A stretch of 64,000 bases of DNA. Source: Seohaeicola saemankumensis. GTDB lineage: Bacteria > Pseudomonadota > Alphaproteobacteria > Rhodobacterales > Rhodobacteraceae. Positions within the stretch are counted from its first letter, which is position 1, and every line of letters begins with the position of its first letter. Location: positions 558,001-622,000 of the forward strand of contig NZ_JAIUZI010000001.1 in NCBI RefSeq assembly GCF_020171285.1, given 5' to 3'. A model generated the notes under the pieces. The model did no database searches, was not told the origin of the DNA, and worked only from the letters and a program-made list of their open reading frames with translations. Positions 24,326 to 33,480 of this stretch are shown here, in pieces. The position numbers were made by a program, and so were the translations under genes.

Positions 24326-25423
24326 ATGACACAACCCCTCCTTCTCATGGCCGCTGGCGGGACCGGCGGCCACATGTTTCCGGCGCAGGCGCTGGCCGAG
24401 GCGATGCTGAACCGCGGCTGGCGGGTGCGGCTGAGCACGGATGCGCGCGGCGCGCGTTACACCGGGGGCTTTCCGCACAGCACCGAGATCGTCGAGGTGC
24501 AAAGCGCCACCTTCGCGCGCGGCGGGGCACTGGCCAAGGCGATGGTGGCGCCCAAGATCGCGGCGGGCGTGCTGGGGATGGCGCGTGCGATGCGCCGGGA
24601 CCGGCCCGCCGTTGTGGTGGGGTTCGGCGGCTATCCGTCGATCCCGGCGCTGGGGGCGGCGACGCTGCTGAAGCTGCCTCGCATGATCCATGAGCAGAAC
24701 GGCGTGCTGGGCCGGGTGAACCAGATCTTCGCCCCCCGTGTGGCGCAGGTGGCCTGCGGTGTCTGGCCGACCGATCTGCCCGAGGGCGCGCAGGGGGTAC
24801 ATGTGGGCAACCCGGTGCGCCGGGCGGTGCTGGAGCGCGCCGGGGCGGCCTATATCCCGCCGGGCGATTACCCGATGTCGGTGCTGGTAATGGGTGGCAG
24901 CCAGGGCGCGCGCATCCTGTCGGACGTGGTGCCGGCGGCGGTGGCGGCGCTGCCCGAGGAGCTGCGCCGTAACATCCGGGTCAGCCACCAGGCGCGTGCC
25001 GAGGACGGCGAACGGGTCACCGCGTTTTATGCCGAGCATGGCATCAGCGCCGACGTCCAGCCGTTTTTCCACGATGTGCCGGCGCGCATGTCCGAGGCGC
25101 AGCTGGTGATCAGCCGCGCCGGGGCATCCTCCATCGCCGATCTGACGGTGATCGGGCGGCCATCGATCCTGATCCCCTATGCCGCGGCGGCGGGCGATCA
25201 CCAGACCGCCAATGCGCGCGGGCTGGTTGACGCGGGGGCGTCGATCCTGATCCCGGAAAGCGCTCTTGACGTTTCGGCGCTGACCGAGCAGATGGCCGCC
25301 ATTCTGACCAACCCGCAGGGCGCGCTGCAGATGGTGCAGGCGGCGCTGTCCGTCGGAGCACCCGATGCCACCGACCGTCTGGTGGCGCTGGTCGAACAGC
25401 TGGCCGCAAAGGAGACCGCATGA
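24326..25423 (+). CDS. murG: UDP-GlcNAc:lipid I N-acetylglucosamine transferase
   Basis: Adds GlcNAc to lipid I to make lipid II on the inner face of the membrane. It is 365 residues with [10 protein letters not shown] at 11-20, [11 protein letters not shown], and the UDP-binding motifs [11 protein letters not shown] and [11 protein letters not shown]. Its stop overlaps the murC start (ATGA), indicating coupled translation. Confidence 0.98.
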   Translation: MTQPLLLMAAGGTGGHMFPAQALAEAMLNRGWRVRLSTDARGARYTGGFPHSTEIVEVQSATFARGGALAKAMVAPKIAAGVLGMARAMRRDRPAVVVGFGGYPSIPALGAATLLKLPRMIHEQNGVLGRVNQIFAPRVAQVACGVWPTDLPEGAQGVHVGNPVRRAVLERAGAAYIPPGDYPMSVLVMGGSQGARILSDVVPAAVAALPEELRRNIRVSHQARAEDGERVTAFYAEHGISADVQPFFHDVPARMSEAQLVISRAGASSIADLTVIGRPSILIPYAAAAGDHQTANARGLVDAGASILIPESALDVSALTEQMAAILTNPQGALQMVQAALSVGAPDATDRLVALVEQLAAKETA

Positions 25424-26820
25424 CACCTGCCACGAAACTGCCCGGCGACGTCGGCCCCATTCATTTTGTCGGCATCGGCGGCATCGGCATGTCCGGCATC
25501 GCCGAGGTGCTGCTGAACCATGGCTATGTGGTGCAGGGATCGGACCTGAAATCCAGCAAGATCACCGACCGGCTGGCGGGGCTGGGCGCGCATATCTTCG
25601 AAGGGCAGCGGGCCGAGAACCTGGCCGATGCCGAGGTGGTGGTGATTTCCTCGGCGATCAAGCCGGGCAACCCGGAGCTGGACGAGGCGCGGCGGCTGGG
25701 CCTGCCGGTGGTGCGCCGGGCCGAGATGCTGGCCGAGCTGATGCGGCTGAAGTCCAACATCGCGGTGGCGGGCACCCACGGCAAGACGACGACGACCACG
25801 ATGGTCGCCACCCTGCTGGACGCCGGCAATTTTGACCCCACGGTGGTCAACGGCGGCATCATCCACGCCTATGGATCGAACGCGCGCATGGGGCAGGGCG
25901 AATGGATGGTGGTGGAGGCCGACGAGAGCGACGGCACCTTCAACCGGCTGCCCGCGACCGTGGCCATCGTCACCAATATCGACCCCGAGCATATGGAGCA
26001 CTGGGGCAGCATCGAGAACCTGCGCGACGGGTTTTACGATTTCGTGTCCAACATCCCGTTCTACGGGCTGGCGGTCTGCTGCACCGATCACCCCGAGGTG
26101 CAGGCACTGGTGGGCCGGATCAGCGACCGCCGGGTGGTGACCTATGGGTTCAACGCGCAGGCCGACGTGCGGGCGGTCAATCTGCGCTATGAAAAAGGCG
26201 TGGCGCATTTCGATGTCGCGCTGCAGGCCGAGGGCAAGATGATCGAGGGCTGCACCCTGCCGATGCCGGGCGATCACAACGTGTCGAACGCGCTGTCGGC
26301 GGTGGCCGTCGCGCGGCACCTGGGCATGAAGGCGGACGAGATCCGCACCGCGCTGGCCAATTTCGGCGGGGTGAACCGCCGGTTCACCAAGGTCGGCGAG
26401 GTCGGCGGCGTTACCATCATCGACGATTACGGCCATCACCCGGTGGAAATCGCCGCCGTGCTCAAGGCCGCGCGGCAGGCGACCGAGGGCCGGGTGATCG
26501 CGGTGCACCAGCCGCACCGGTATTCGCGGCTGTCGGGACTGTTTGACGATTTCTGCGCCTGTTTCAACGAGGCCGACGTGGTCGCCATCGCCGAGGTCTT
26601 TGCCGCCGGCGAGCCGCCGATCCCCGGCGCCAGCCGCGACGATCTGGTTGCCGGGCTGATCCGGCACGGACACCGCCACGCCCGCGCGCTGCAGTCGGAG
26701 GACGACCTGGAGCGGCTGGTGCGCGAGCAGACCCAGCCGGGCGACATGGTGGTCTGCCTCGGCGCCGGTACCATCAGCGCCTGGGCCAACGGTCTGCCGG
26801 CGCGGTTGAAGGAGGCGTGA
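25420..26820 (+). CDS. murC: UDP-N-acetylmuramate-L-alanine ligase
   Basis: Adds the first amino acid, L-alanine, to UDP-MurNAc. It is a 466-residue Mur ligase with the N-terminal [14 protein letters not shown], the ATP loop [12 protein letters not shown], and the central [10 protein letters not shown]-type segment ([11 protein letters not shown]). The C-terminal domain carries [12 protein letters not shown]-type sequence ([12 protein letters not shown]). It overlaps murG by 4 nt. In relatives the DUF2484 genes usually follow; here a permease does. Confidence 0.98.
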   Translation: MTPATKLPGDVGPIHFVGIGGIGMSGIAEVLLNHGYVVQGSDLKSSKITDRLAGLGAHIFEGQRAENLADAEVVVISSAIKPGNPELDEARRLGLPVVRRAEMLAELMRLKSNIAVAGTHGKTTTTTMVATLLDAGNFDPTVVNGGIIHAYGSNARMGQGEWMVVEADESDGTFNRLPATVAIVTNIDPEHMEHWGSIENLRDGFYDFVSNIPFYGLAVCCTDHPEVQALVGRISDRRVVTYGFNAQADVRAVNLRYEKGVAHFDVALQAEGKMIEGCTLPMPGDHNVSNALSAVAVARHLGMKADEIRTALANFGGVNRRFTKVGEVGGVTIIDDYGHHPVEIAAVLKAARQATEGRVIAVHQPHRYSRLSGLFDDFCACFNEADVVAIAEVFAAGEPPIPGASRDDLVAGLIRHGHRHARALQSEDDLERLVREQTQPGDMVVCLGAGTISAWANGLPARLKEA

Positions 26821-26835
26821 CGATGGTCCCTGGCG

Positions 26836-26882
26836 CCGGATTTTTTGAAAAAATCCGGTCCGTTTTCTTTCAAAGAAAACGG
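26836..26882. repeat. Double palindrome element, copy 1
   Basis: Two adjacent perfect inverted repeats with 1-nt loops: CCGGATTTTTT-G-AAAAAATCCGG (26836-26858) and CCGTTTTCTTT-C-AAAGAAAACGG (26860-26882). It lies between murC and the permease gene. A related pair is at 38963-39007. Confidence 0.85.
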
Positions 26883-26910
26883 GGCCGGGGGCGAGGCTGC
26901 GGAGGTGCCG

Positions 26911-28101
26911 ATGGCTGAGGACCACCTCAAACGCCGGATCGGGTTGGGGTTGCTGACCGCCTATGGCGTGGGCGTCATGGTGGGGGCCGGCATTTATGTG
27001 CTGGTGGGCGCGGTGGTTGGCGATGCCGGCGTCTGGGCGCCCTTGTCCTTTGTCGTCGCGGGCTGCATCGCGGCGCCGACCGCGCTGAGCTATGCGGAGT
27101 TTTCCACCCGCTTGCCCGAGGCCGCGGGCGAGGCGGCCTATGTCGGTGTCGGGCTGAACAGCCGGGCGCTGGCGATCCTGGTCGGGCTGGCCATCGTGGC
27201 GGCGGGCACGGTGTCGGCGGGGGCGGTGCTGCGGGGCGGGGTCGGGTACCTGACCCAGGCGATTGACATCGACCCGACCCTTGCGATCCTGGCGCTGGGC
27301 GGGGCGCTGACCCTGGTGGCGGTGATCGGGGTGATGGAAAGCCTGTCGCTGGCGGCCCTGTTCACGGTGATCGAGCTGACCGGTCTGGGCCTGGTGATCT
27401 GGGCCGGGGCCTCGGCGGCGCCATCGCCGGACTGGGCCGCGCCGCAACCGATTGTCTGGACCGGGCTGGGGTTCGGCGCGGTGCTGGCCTTCTTTGCCTT
27501 CATCGGGTTCGAGGACATCGTCAACATGGCCGAGGAGGTCGACCGGCCCGAGGTGACCATGCCGCGCGCGATCCTGATTTCGCTGGGGCTGACATCGGTC
27601 ATCTATGCGCTGGTCTGCCTGGCGGCGGTGCGCGCGGTGCCGGTTTCCGAGTTGCAGGGCAGCAGCAGCCCGCTGACCCTGGTCTGGCAATCCGCGCGGG
27701 GCGGCGGCGGCGAGTTCCTGTCGGGCATCGCGGTCTTTGCCGCGCTGAACGGGGTGCTGGCGCAGATCGTGATGGCGGCGCGGGTGCTGTTCGGGCTGGG
27801 CCGGCGCAGCCCGGCGCTGGCGCTGTTTCACCACGCCAGCGCGCGGTTCGGCACGCCGGTGCTGGCGACGCTGCTGATCGGTGCTGCGGTGGTGCTGGCG
27901 GCGCTCTTTGTGCCCTTCGCGACGTTGGCCGAGGTGACCTCTTCGATCCTGCTGACGGTATTTGTGCTGGTCAACCTGGCGTTGATCCTGCAAAAACGTC
28001 GCGATCCGCAGGCGCCCTTTCGGGTGCCTATGGCGGTTCCTGTGGTGGGTCTGGTGTTGTCCCTGGCCGCGTTGGCCGTTGCTGTAGGAGGCCAGTTGTG
28101 A
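26911..28101 (+). CDS. APC-superfamily amino acid permease
   Basis: A 396-residue transporter with about 12 hydrophobic segments. The APC signature is at the start: GLLTAYGVGVMVGAGIYVLVGAV, then SYAEFSTRLPEAAGEAAY and GFEDIVNMAEEVDRPEVTMPRAI. It probably imports an amino acid or related compound; the substrate is not readable. The ATG at 26911 has GGAGG 5 nt upstream; an earlier ATG at 26845 would run through the double palindrome. It sits inside the division cluster, and its stop overlaps the GTG of the first DUF2484 gene, so it may be co-transcribed with cell-wall genes. Confidence 0.88.
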   Translation: MAEDHLKRRIGLGLLTAYGVGVMVGAGIYVLVGAVVGDAGVWAPLSFVVAGCIAAPTALSYAEFSTRLPEAAGEAAYVGVGLNSRALAILVGLAIVAAGTVSAGAVLRGGVGYLTQAIDIDPTLAILALGGALTLVAVIGVMESLSLAALFTVIELTGLGLVIWAGASAAPSPDWAAPQPIVWTGLGFGAVLAFFAFIGFEDIVNMAEEVDRPEVTMPRAILISLGLTSVIYALVCLAAVRAVPVSELQGSSSPLTLVWQSARGGGGEFLSGIAVFAALNGVLAQIVMAARVLFGLGRRSPALALFHHASARFGTPVLATLLIGAAVVLAALFVPFATLAEVTSSILLTVFVLVNLALILQKRRDPQAPFRVPMAVPVVGLVLSLAALAVAVGGQL

Positions 28102-28358
28102 GCCTTTCGATCCTGATGGCCGCGCTTTGGGTGCTGGTGGCGACCGGTGTCGCCATGTTGCCGATGCGCTGGCAGTTTCCGCCCGGTATCGTGCTGTTGC
28201 TGGCGGCGCCGGTGCTGATCGGCTTTCTGGGCTATGAACACGGGCCGGTGGCGGCGATTGCCGGGCTGGCGGCCTTTATCTCGATGTTTCGTAATCCGCT
28301 GCGGTATTACTGGCGCAAGTGGACGGGCGGCGGTGCCAAAGAGGGGAAAGCGGAATGA
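28098..28358 (+). CDS. DUF2484 membrane protein, first copy
   Basis: An 86-residue protein with GTG start at 28098 (TAGGAGG 6 nt upstream). It has two or three hydrophobic stretches and a basic C-terminus (RYYWRKWTGGG). It shares its length and the pattern GYE(H/N)GP with the gene immediately downstream. The family is known mainly from Rhodobacteraceae dcw clusters and has no assigned role. It overlaps the permease by 4 nt and the second copy by 4 nt. Confidence 0.85.
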   Translation: MSLSILMAALWVLVATGVAMLPMRWQFPPGIVLLLAAPVLIGFLGYEHGPVAAIAGLAAFISMFRNPLRYYWRKWTGGGAKEGKAE

Positions 28359-28615
28359 GCACCTCTTTGATCCTGGCCTGTATCTGGGCGATCACCGCAA
28401 ACGTTCTGGCGATGACGCCGTCAAAGGACAACCACTGGCGCCGGGCCTATGTGCTGATCGGTCTGGGTATTCCTCTGCTGGGCTATGTCACCTATGAAAA
28501 CGGGCCCTGGATCGGGTTGGTGGTGCTGCTGGCCGGGATGAGCGTGCTGCGCTGGCCGGTGATCTACCTGACCCGTTGGACACGGGCCAAGGTTACTGGC
28601 AATAAGCCGAAATGA
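28355..28615 (+). CDS. DUF2484 membrane protein, second copy
   Basis: An 86-residue paralog of the preceding gene: MSTSLILACIWAITANVLAM aligns with MSLSILMAALWVLVATGVAM, and TYENGPW with GYEHGPV. It has two or three spans and a basic tail. The ATG overlaps the upstream TGA. Its place in the wall-precursor operon suggests an envelope or division role, but none is shown. Confidence 0.85.
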   Translation: MSTSLILACIWAITANVLAMTPSKDNHWRRAYVLIGLGIPLLGYVTYENGPWIGLVVLLAGMSVLRWPVIYLTRWTRAKVTGNKPK

Positions 28616-28643
28616 AACCGACCGAGACCAAAGAGGGGACCGC

Positions 28644-28940
28644 ATGGATATCGTGACCGTTTATGCGCTGGCACCGCTGGCCGTTCTGGCCCTGGGCGGG
28701 CTGGCGGGGGTGTTGACCGGGCGGTACCTGGGCACGCGCCACGTGCTGATCCTGATCGCGGCGATCTCGGCGGTGGGCGTTTACCTGATGGTGCGGCTGG
28801 CAATGATCGGTGAGGGCGAGGAAGAGGCGGCCATCCTGCCGTTTGCGACACTGACCGGCGGCGTGCTGCCGGCGCTTTTGGGCGCGATCATGGGCGGCGT
28901 CGGGGGGCTTGCGCTGGCCCGGCGCAACCGGGCGGAATGA
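28644..28940 (+). CDS. Small membrane protein in the division cluster
   Basis: A 98-residue protein with three hydrophobic segments ([68 protein letters not shown]) and an acidic loop GEGEEEAA. I do not recognise the family. It overlaps murB by 4 nt. Confidence 0.78.
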   Translation: MDIVTVYALAPLAVLALGGLAGVLTGRYLGTRHVLILIAAISAVGVYLMVRLAMIGEGEEEAAILPFATLTGGVLPALLGAIMGGVGGLALARRNRAE

Positions 28941-29905
28941 TGCGCGACTGGCCCGACCTGCGGGGCCGGCTGACACCGCACAAGCCGCTGAGCGACCTGA
29001 CATGGCTGCGCGTGGGCGGGCCGGCGGACGTGCTGGTGCAACCCGCCGATCTGGAGGACCTGTGCCGGTTCATGGCCCGCTTGCCCGGCGACGTGCCGGT
29101 GTTCCCGATGGGGGTCGGATCGAACCTGATCGTGCGCGACGGCGGGTTGCGGGCGGCGGTGATCCGGCTGGGCCGGGGGTTCAACGGTATCGAAGTGGCG
29201 GGCAACCGGGTGACAGCGGGCGCGGCGGCGCTGGATGCGCATGTGGCAAAGCGGGCGGCCGAGGCGGGGGTCGACCTGACCTTTTTGCGGACCATTCCCG
29301 GCAGCATTGGCGGCGCGGTGCGGATGAACGCGGGCTGCTACGGCTCTTATGTGGCCGACGTTCTGGTTTCGGCCCGCGCGGTGACGCGCGGCGGCGAGGT
29401 GATCACGCTGACGCCCGCCGATCTGAACCTGCGCTACCGGCAGAGCGACCTGCCCGAGGGCTGCGTGCTGGTCGAGGCGACGTTCGAGGGGCCGGCGGGC
29501 GATCCGCAGGCGCTGGCCGAGCGGATGGCGGCGCAGCTGAAGAAGCGGGACGAGACCCAGCCGACCCGCGACCGCAGCGCTGGATCGACCTTTCGCAACC
29601 CGGCGGGGTTTTCATCGACCGGGCGCGACGACGACGTGCATGACCTGAAGGCATGGAAGGTGATCGACGCGGCGGGGCTGCGGGGGGCGCGCCTGGGCGG
29701 GGCCCAGATGAGCGAGAAACACTCGAACTTCATGATCAACACCGGCGATGCCACGGCGGCGGATCTTGAAGGGTTGGGCGAACAGGTGCGAAAAAAGGTT
29801 TACGATTCCAGCGGGATCACGCTAGAATGGGAAATCATGCGTGTCGGCGAACCGGCACCGGATGACGCGGGCGAACGGCACGCGGAAACGACCAAAGAAA
29901 CATAA
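28937..29905 (+). CDS. murB: UDP-N-acetylenolpyruvoylglucosamine reductase
   Basis: Reduces UDP-GlcNAc-enolpyruvate to UDP-MurNAc with NADPH and FAD. It is 322 residues with [15 protein letters not shown], the FAD-binding [29 protein letters not shown], and the catalytic Ser/Glu region [10 protein letters not shown] and EKHSNFMIN. The C-terminus is longer and more acidic than average ([15 protein letters not shown]). The ATG overlaps the previous stop by 4 nt. Confidence 0.98.
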   Translation: MMRDWPDLRGRLTPHKPLSDLTWLRVGGPADVLVQPADLEDLCRFMARLPGDVPVFPMGVGSNLIVRDGGLRAAVIRLGRGFNGIEVAGNRVTAGAAALDAHVAKRAAEAGVDLTFLRTIPGSIGGAVRMNAGCYGSYVADVLVSARAVTRGGEVITLTPADLNLRYRQSDLPEGCVLVEATFEGPAGDPQALAERMAAQLKKRDETQPTRDRSAGSTFRNPAGFSSTGRDDDVHDLKAWKVIDAAGLRGARLGGAQMSEKHSNFMINTGDATAADLEGLGEQVRKKVYDSSGITLEWEIMRVGEPAPDDAGERHAETTKET

Positions 29906-29998
29906 GCCGGAACCGGCGCTTTTACAGGCAAAACGAAAGCACCGGATCAACGGAAAACCAAGCGGGCCGCAAAGGCTCCGGGACATTGAGGCACTCAG

Positions 29999-30919
29999 GT
30001 GGGTCAGTCGAGCGGGACACCCCCCAAAGTGGCGGTATTGATGGGCGGCCCTTCGGCGGAACGCGAAGTGTCGCTTAGCAGCGGGCGCGAATGTGCTGCC
30101 GCACTGAGGGGCGAAGGATTTGAGGTGGTCGAGCTGGACGCTGGGCCGGACCTGAGCGAACGGCTGCGCGACATTTCTCCGGACGTGGTGTTCAACGCCC
30201 TGCATGGCCGCTGGGGCGAAGACGGCTGTGTGCAGGGCATGCTGGAGTGGCTGCGCATCCCCTATACCCATTCCGGCGTTCTGGCCTCGGCGCTGGCGAT
30301 GGACAAGGAACGGTCCAAGGCGGCCTATCGCGGCGCCGGGTTGCCTGTTGTCGACAGCATCATCCGTTGCAAGGACGAGGTGATGGCGCGGCATGTGATG
30401 GCGCCCCCTTATGTGGTCAAGCCCAACAACGAGGGATCCTCGGTCGGGGTGTACCTGGTGCACGAGGCGGCCAACGGCCCGCCGCAGCTGAGCGCGGAGA
30501 TGCCCGAGTTCGTGATGGTCGAAACCTTTGTGCCGGGGCGCGAGCTGACCACCACGGTGATGGGCGACCGGGCGCTGAGCGTGACCGAGATTTTCACCGA
30601 GGGCTGGTACGACTACGAGGCGAAATACGCGCCCGGCGGGTCCCGCCACGAGGTGCCGGCGAACATCCCGTCCGAAATCTTTGACCTGTGCATGGACTAT
30701 GCCCTGCGCGCCCACCGGGTGCTGGGCTGTCGCGGTGTCAGCCGCACCGATTTCCGCTGGGACGACAGCCGGGGCGCCGAGGGTCTGTTCCTGCTGGAAA
30801 CCAACACGCAGCCCGGCATGACGCCGACCTCTCTGACGCCGGAACAGGCGGGCATGGCGGATATGACATTCGGTCAGATGTGCGCCTGGATGGTGGAGGA
30901 CGCATCATGCAACCGCTAG
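29999..30919 (+). CDS. ddl: D-alanine-D-alanine ligase
   Basis: Makes the D-Ala-D-Ala end of the wall peptide. It is a 306-residue ATP-grasp enzyme with VAVLMGGPSAEREVSLSSG, the ATP/Mg region PYVVKPNNEGSSVGVYLV, the FVPGRELTTTVMGDRAL strand and the LLETNTQPGMTPTSL motif. GTG at 29999 is chosen (MGQSSGTPPKVAVLMGG) with GAGG upstream. Its end overlaps ftsQ by 13 nt. Confidence 0.97.
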   Translation: MGQSSGTPPKVAVLMGGPSAEREVSLSSGRECAAALRGEGFEVVELDAGPDLSERLRDISPDVVFNALHGRWGEDGCVQGMLEWLRIPYTHSGVLASALAMDKERSKAAYRGAGLPVVDSIIRCKDEVMARHVMAPPYVVKPNNEGSSVGVYLVHEAANGPPQLSAEMPEFVMVETFVPGRELTTTVMGDRALSVTEIFTEGWYDYEAKYAPGGSRHEVPANIPSEIFDLCMDYALRAHRVLGCRGVSRTDFRWDDSRGAEGLFLLETNTQPGMTPTSLTPEQAGMADMTFGQMCAWMVEDASCNR

Positions 30920-31791
30920 GCCGGTCACGCGCGCAGGGGACGCACGATCCGGCGCCGTCGCGCCTGAACTACCGGATGCAGCGCTGGCTGCTGACTCCGG
31001 GGATCCGGCTGGGGCTGCGGGTGGGTATTCCGTTCTGCCTGTGTTTCGCGGCGGCCAGCGGGTTTCTCGCCAACGAGACCCGGCGCGACGCGCTGACCGA
31101 TTTCTGGGCCGAGCTGAAGGCCAGCGTCGAAGAGCGCCCCGAGTTCATGGTCAACCTGATGGCGATCGACGGCGCGGGCGAGGACCTGGCCGAAGACATC
31201 CGCGAGGTCGTGCCGCTGGATTTCCCGGTCAGCTCCTTTGACCTCGACCCCGAGGAGATCCGCGCGATGATCACCGGGCTGGACCCGGTGAAAACGGCCA
31301 CCGTGCGCATCCGGCCCGGCGGGATCCTGCAGATCGATGTGACCGAGCGGGTGCCGGTCGTGGTCTGGCGGACCTGGGACGGGGTGGAGATGCTGGACGA
31401 AACCGGGGCGCATGTTGCGGATCTGCCGGCGCGCTCGGCGCGCCCGGATCTGCCGCTGATCGTGGGGCGCGGCGCGGACAAACACGTTCAGCAGGCGCTG
31501 ACGCTGTTGGCGACGGCGCGGCCGCTGGGTGGCCGGCTGCGCGGTGTCGCGCGGATCGGCGAGCGGCGCTGGGACGTGGTGCTGGACCGGGATCAGCGGA
31601 TCCTGCTGCCCGAGCAGAACCCGGTGCGGGCGCTGGAGCGGGTGCTGGCGCTGAACGAGGTGCAGGACCTGCTGGAGCGGGATGTCGCGGTGGTCGACAT
31701 GCGGCTGGGCGCGCGACCGACATTGCGGATGTCGGAGGTCGCGGTCCAGGAGTGGTGGAAAGTCAGAAAAATAAACGGAAGCGGGCAATAG
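30907..31791 (+). CDS. ftsQ: Cell division protein FtsQ
   Basis: A 294-residue bitopic protein: a basic cytoplasmic N-terminus, one span (LRVGIPFCLCFAAASGFLA), then a periplasmic POTRA domain (FPVSSFDLDPEEIRAMITGL onward, with DVTERVPVVVW) and the FtsQ/DivIB C-domain. It links FtsB/L to the divisome. It starts inside the end of ddl and ends 3 nt before ftsA. Confidence 0.96.
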   Translation: MQPLGRSRAQGTHDPAPSRLNYRMQRWLLTPGIRLGLRVGIPFCLCFAAASGFLANETRRDALTDFWAELKASVEERPEFMVNLMAIDGAGEDLAEDIREVVPLDFPVSSFDLDPEEIRAMITGLDPVKTATVRIRPGGILQIDVTERVPVVVWRTWDGVEMLDETGAHVADLPARSARPDLPLIVGRGADKHVQQALTLLATARPLGGRLRGVARIGERRWDVVLDRDQRILLPEQNPVRALERVLALNEVQDLLERDVAVVDMRLGARPTLRMSEVAVQEWWKVRKINGSGQ

Positions 31792-31794
31792 GCG

Positions 31795-33129
31795 ATGACG
31801 GATCTCTATCAGTCTCAGCGGGCGATGCGGCAGATGCGCCGCCAGGCGATGCAGCGGGGTGTGGTGGCCATTCTGGACGTGGGCAGTTCCAAGATTGCCT
31901 GTCTTGTGCTGCGGTTCGACGGCACCGCCAAGCTGAGCGAGGACAACTCGATCGGGTCGCTGGCCGGGCAAAGCGGGTTTCGCGTGGTGGGCGCGGCGAC
32001 CACCCGGTCGCGCGGCGTGCAGTTCGGCGAGATCAACGCCATGCAGGAGACCGAGCGCGCCATTCGCACCGCCCTGCAGGCGGCGCAGAAGATGGCGGAA
32101 ATCCGGGTCGACCATGTGATCGCCTGTTTCTCGGGGGCCAACCCGCGGTCCTACGGGCTGGACGCGACGGTGGAACTGGAAGGGCAGGTCGTCACCGAGA
32201 ACGAGATCGCCCGCGTTCTGGCCGATTGCGACGTGCCCGAATACGGCGCCGGCCGCGAGGTGCTGCACGCGCAGCCGGTGAATTTCGCGCTCGACAACCG
32301 CTCTGGCCTGGCCGACCCGCGCGGGCAGCTGGGCAACATGCTGTCGGTGGACATGCATATGATGACGGTGGACGCCGCCGCGATCCAGAACCTGGTGCAT
32401 TGTATCAAGCGCTGCGACCTGGAACTGGCCGGTATCGCCTCTTCGGCCTATGTGTCGGGCATTTCATCGTTGGTCGAGGATGAACAGGAGCTGGGCGCGG
32501 CCTGTATCGACATGGGCGGCGGGTCGACCAGCGTTTCGATCTTCATGAAGAAACACATGATCTATGCCGACAGCGTGCGGATGGGCGGCAACCACGTCAC
32601 CAGCGATATCTCGATGGGGCTGGGCGTGCCGATGGCCAATGCCGAGCGGATCAAGACGTTCTGCGGCGGCGTGCATGCCACCGGGGCCGATGACCGCGAC
32701 ATGATCGACATCGGCGGCGATACCGGCGACTGGGAACACGACCGCCGCACCGTCAGCCGGGCCGAGCTGATCGGCATCATGCGTCCGCGCGTCGAAGAGA
32801 TCCTGGAAGAGGTGCGCGCGCGGCTGGATGCGGCCGGGTTCGATCACCTGCCCAGCCAGCAGATCGTGCTGACCGGAGGGTCAAGCCAGATCATGGGGCT
32901 GGACGGGCTGGCCAGCCGTATCCTCGGCCAGCAGGTGCGTCTGGGTCGCCCCTTGCGGGTGCACGGGCTGCCGCAGTCGGCCACCGGGCCGGGATTTTCC
33001 GGCGCGGTCGGGCTGAGCCTGTTCGCGGCCAATCCGCAGGATGAATGGTGGGACTTTGCGATCCCGGTGGATCGCTACCCGGCCCGATCGCTGAAACGGG
33101 CGGTCAAATGGTTCCGGGACAACTGGTAA
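31795..33129 (+). CDS. ftsA: Cell division protein FtsA
   Basis: A 444-residue actin-like protein that tethers FtsZ to the membrane. It shows VVAILDVGSSKIACLVLR (phosphate 1), the 1C subdomain, CIDMGGGSTSVSIFMKK (phosphate 2) and VLTGGSSQIMGLDGLA (adenosine). The C-terminus SLKRAVKWFRDNW is the membrane-targeting amphipathic helix. The start is 3 nt after ftsQ. Confidence 0.98.
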   Translation: MTDLYQSQRAMRQMRRQAMQRGVVAILDVGSSKIACLVLRFDGTAKLSEDNSIGSLAGQSGFRVVGAATTRSRGVQFGEINAMQETERAIRTALQAAQKMAEIRVDHVIACFSGANPRSYGLDATVELEGQVVTENEIARVLADCDVPEYGAGREVLHAQPVNFALDNRSGLADPRGQLGNMLSVDMHMMTVDAAAIQNLVHCIKRCDLELAGIASSAYVSGISSLVEDEQELGAACIDMGGGSTSVSIFMKKHMIYADSVRMGGNHVTSDISMGLGVPMANAERIKTFCGGVHATGADDRDMIDIGGDTGDWEHDRRTVSRAELIGIMRPRVEEILEEVRARLDAAGFDHLPSQQIVLTGGSSQIMGLDGLASRILGQQVRLGRPLRVHGLPQSATGPGFSGAVGLSLFAANPQDEWWDFAIPVDRYPARSLKRAVKWFRDNW

Positions 33130-33480
33130 AGGGATCAAACCGGGGGTGACGGCCCCGGCGAGACAGGTTAATGTCGGCATAACCGCCAGCAAACAGGTGG
33201 AGCAATCGGGGACCGGGCAGGCCCTCAGACACAAGCGATTTCGGTTTCGGTCACGGCGGCAGCGCGCTGACCGGCGCGTGACGTTTTGTGCCAGCAACCG
33301 GGAAATCCGCAAAATCTGGCCCGTGTGGCAAGATACCGCTAAAATTAGGTCGGTTTTTGTCCATATTTTGTGGCAAAAGCCGCTTTTTTTCGTGACGATT
33401 CCGCGCGACCCCGTTAATAATAAACGTTGAGTAGGCAGAAAAACCCCGTGAGCGCGGGTATAACAACAGGCGGACAGAGC
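33130..33480. other. Long ftsZ upstream region
   Basis: 351 bp with no supported gene. It is more A+T-rich than its surroundings near 33290-33425. It contains an inverted repeat GGTTA-N9-TAACC (33167-33185), one GATTC (GANTC methylation) site near 33397, and T-rich runs. It presumably carries ftsZ promoter(s). I cannot assign a precise -35/-10 pair with confidence. Confidence 0.5.

Noticed and set aside
25198-27993. 931-codon open frame antisense to murG, murC and the permease
   Set aside because: It crosses three real genes on the other strand, is rich in Arg/His/Gln, and has no domain.
29841-30041. 66-codon basic ORF over the murB-ddl junction
   Set aside because: It overlaps the end of murB and the start of ddl, and has no convincing ribosome site. 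It could be real if conserved, but I cannot support it.
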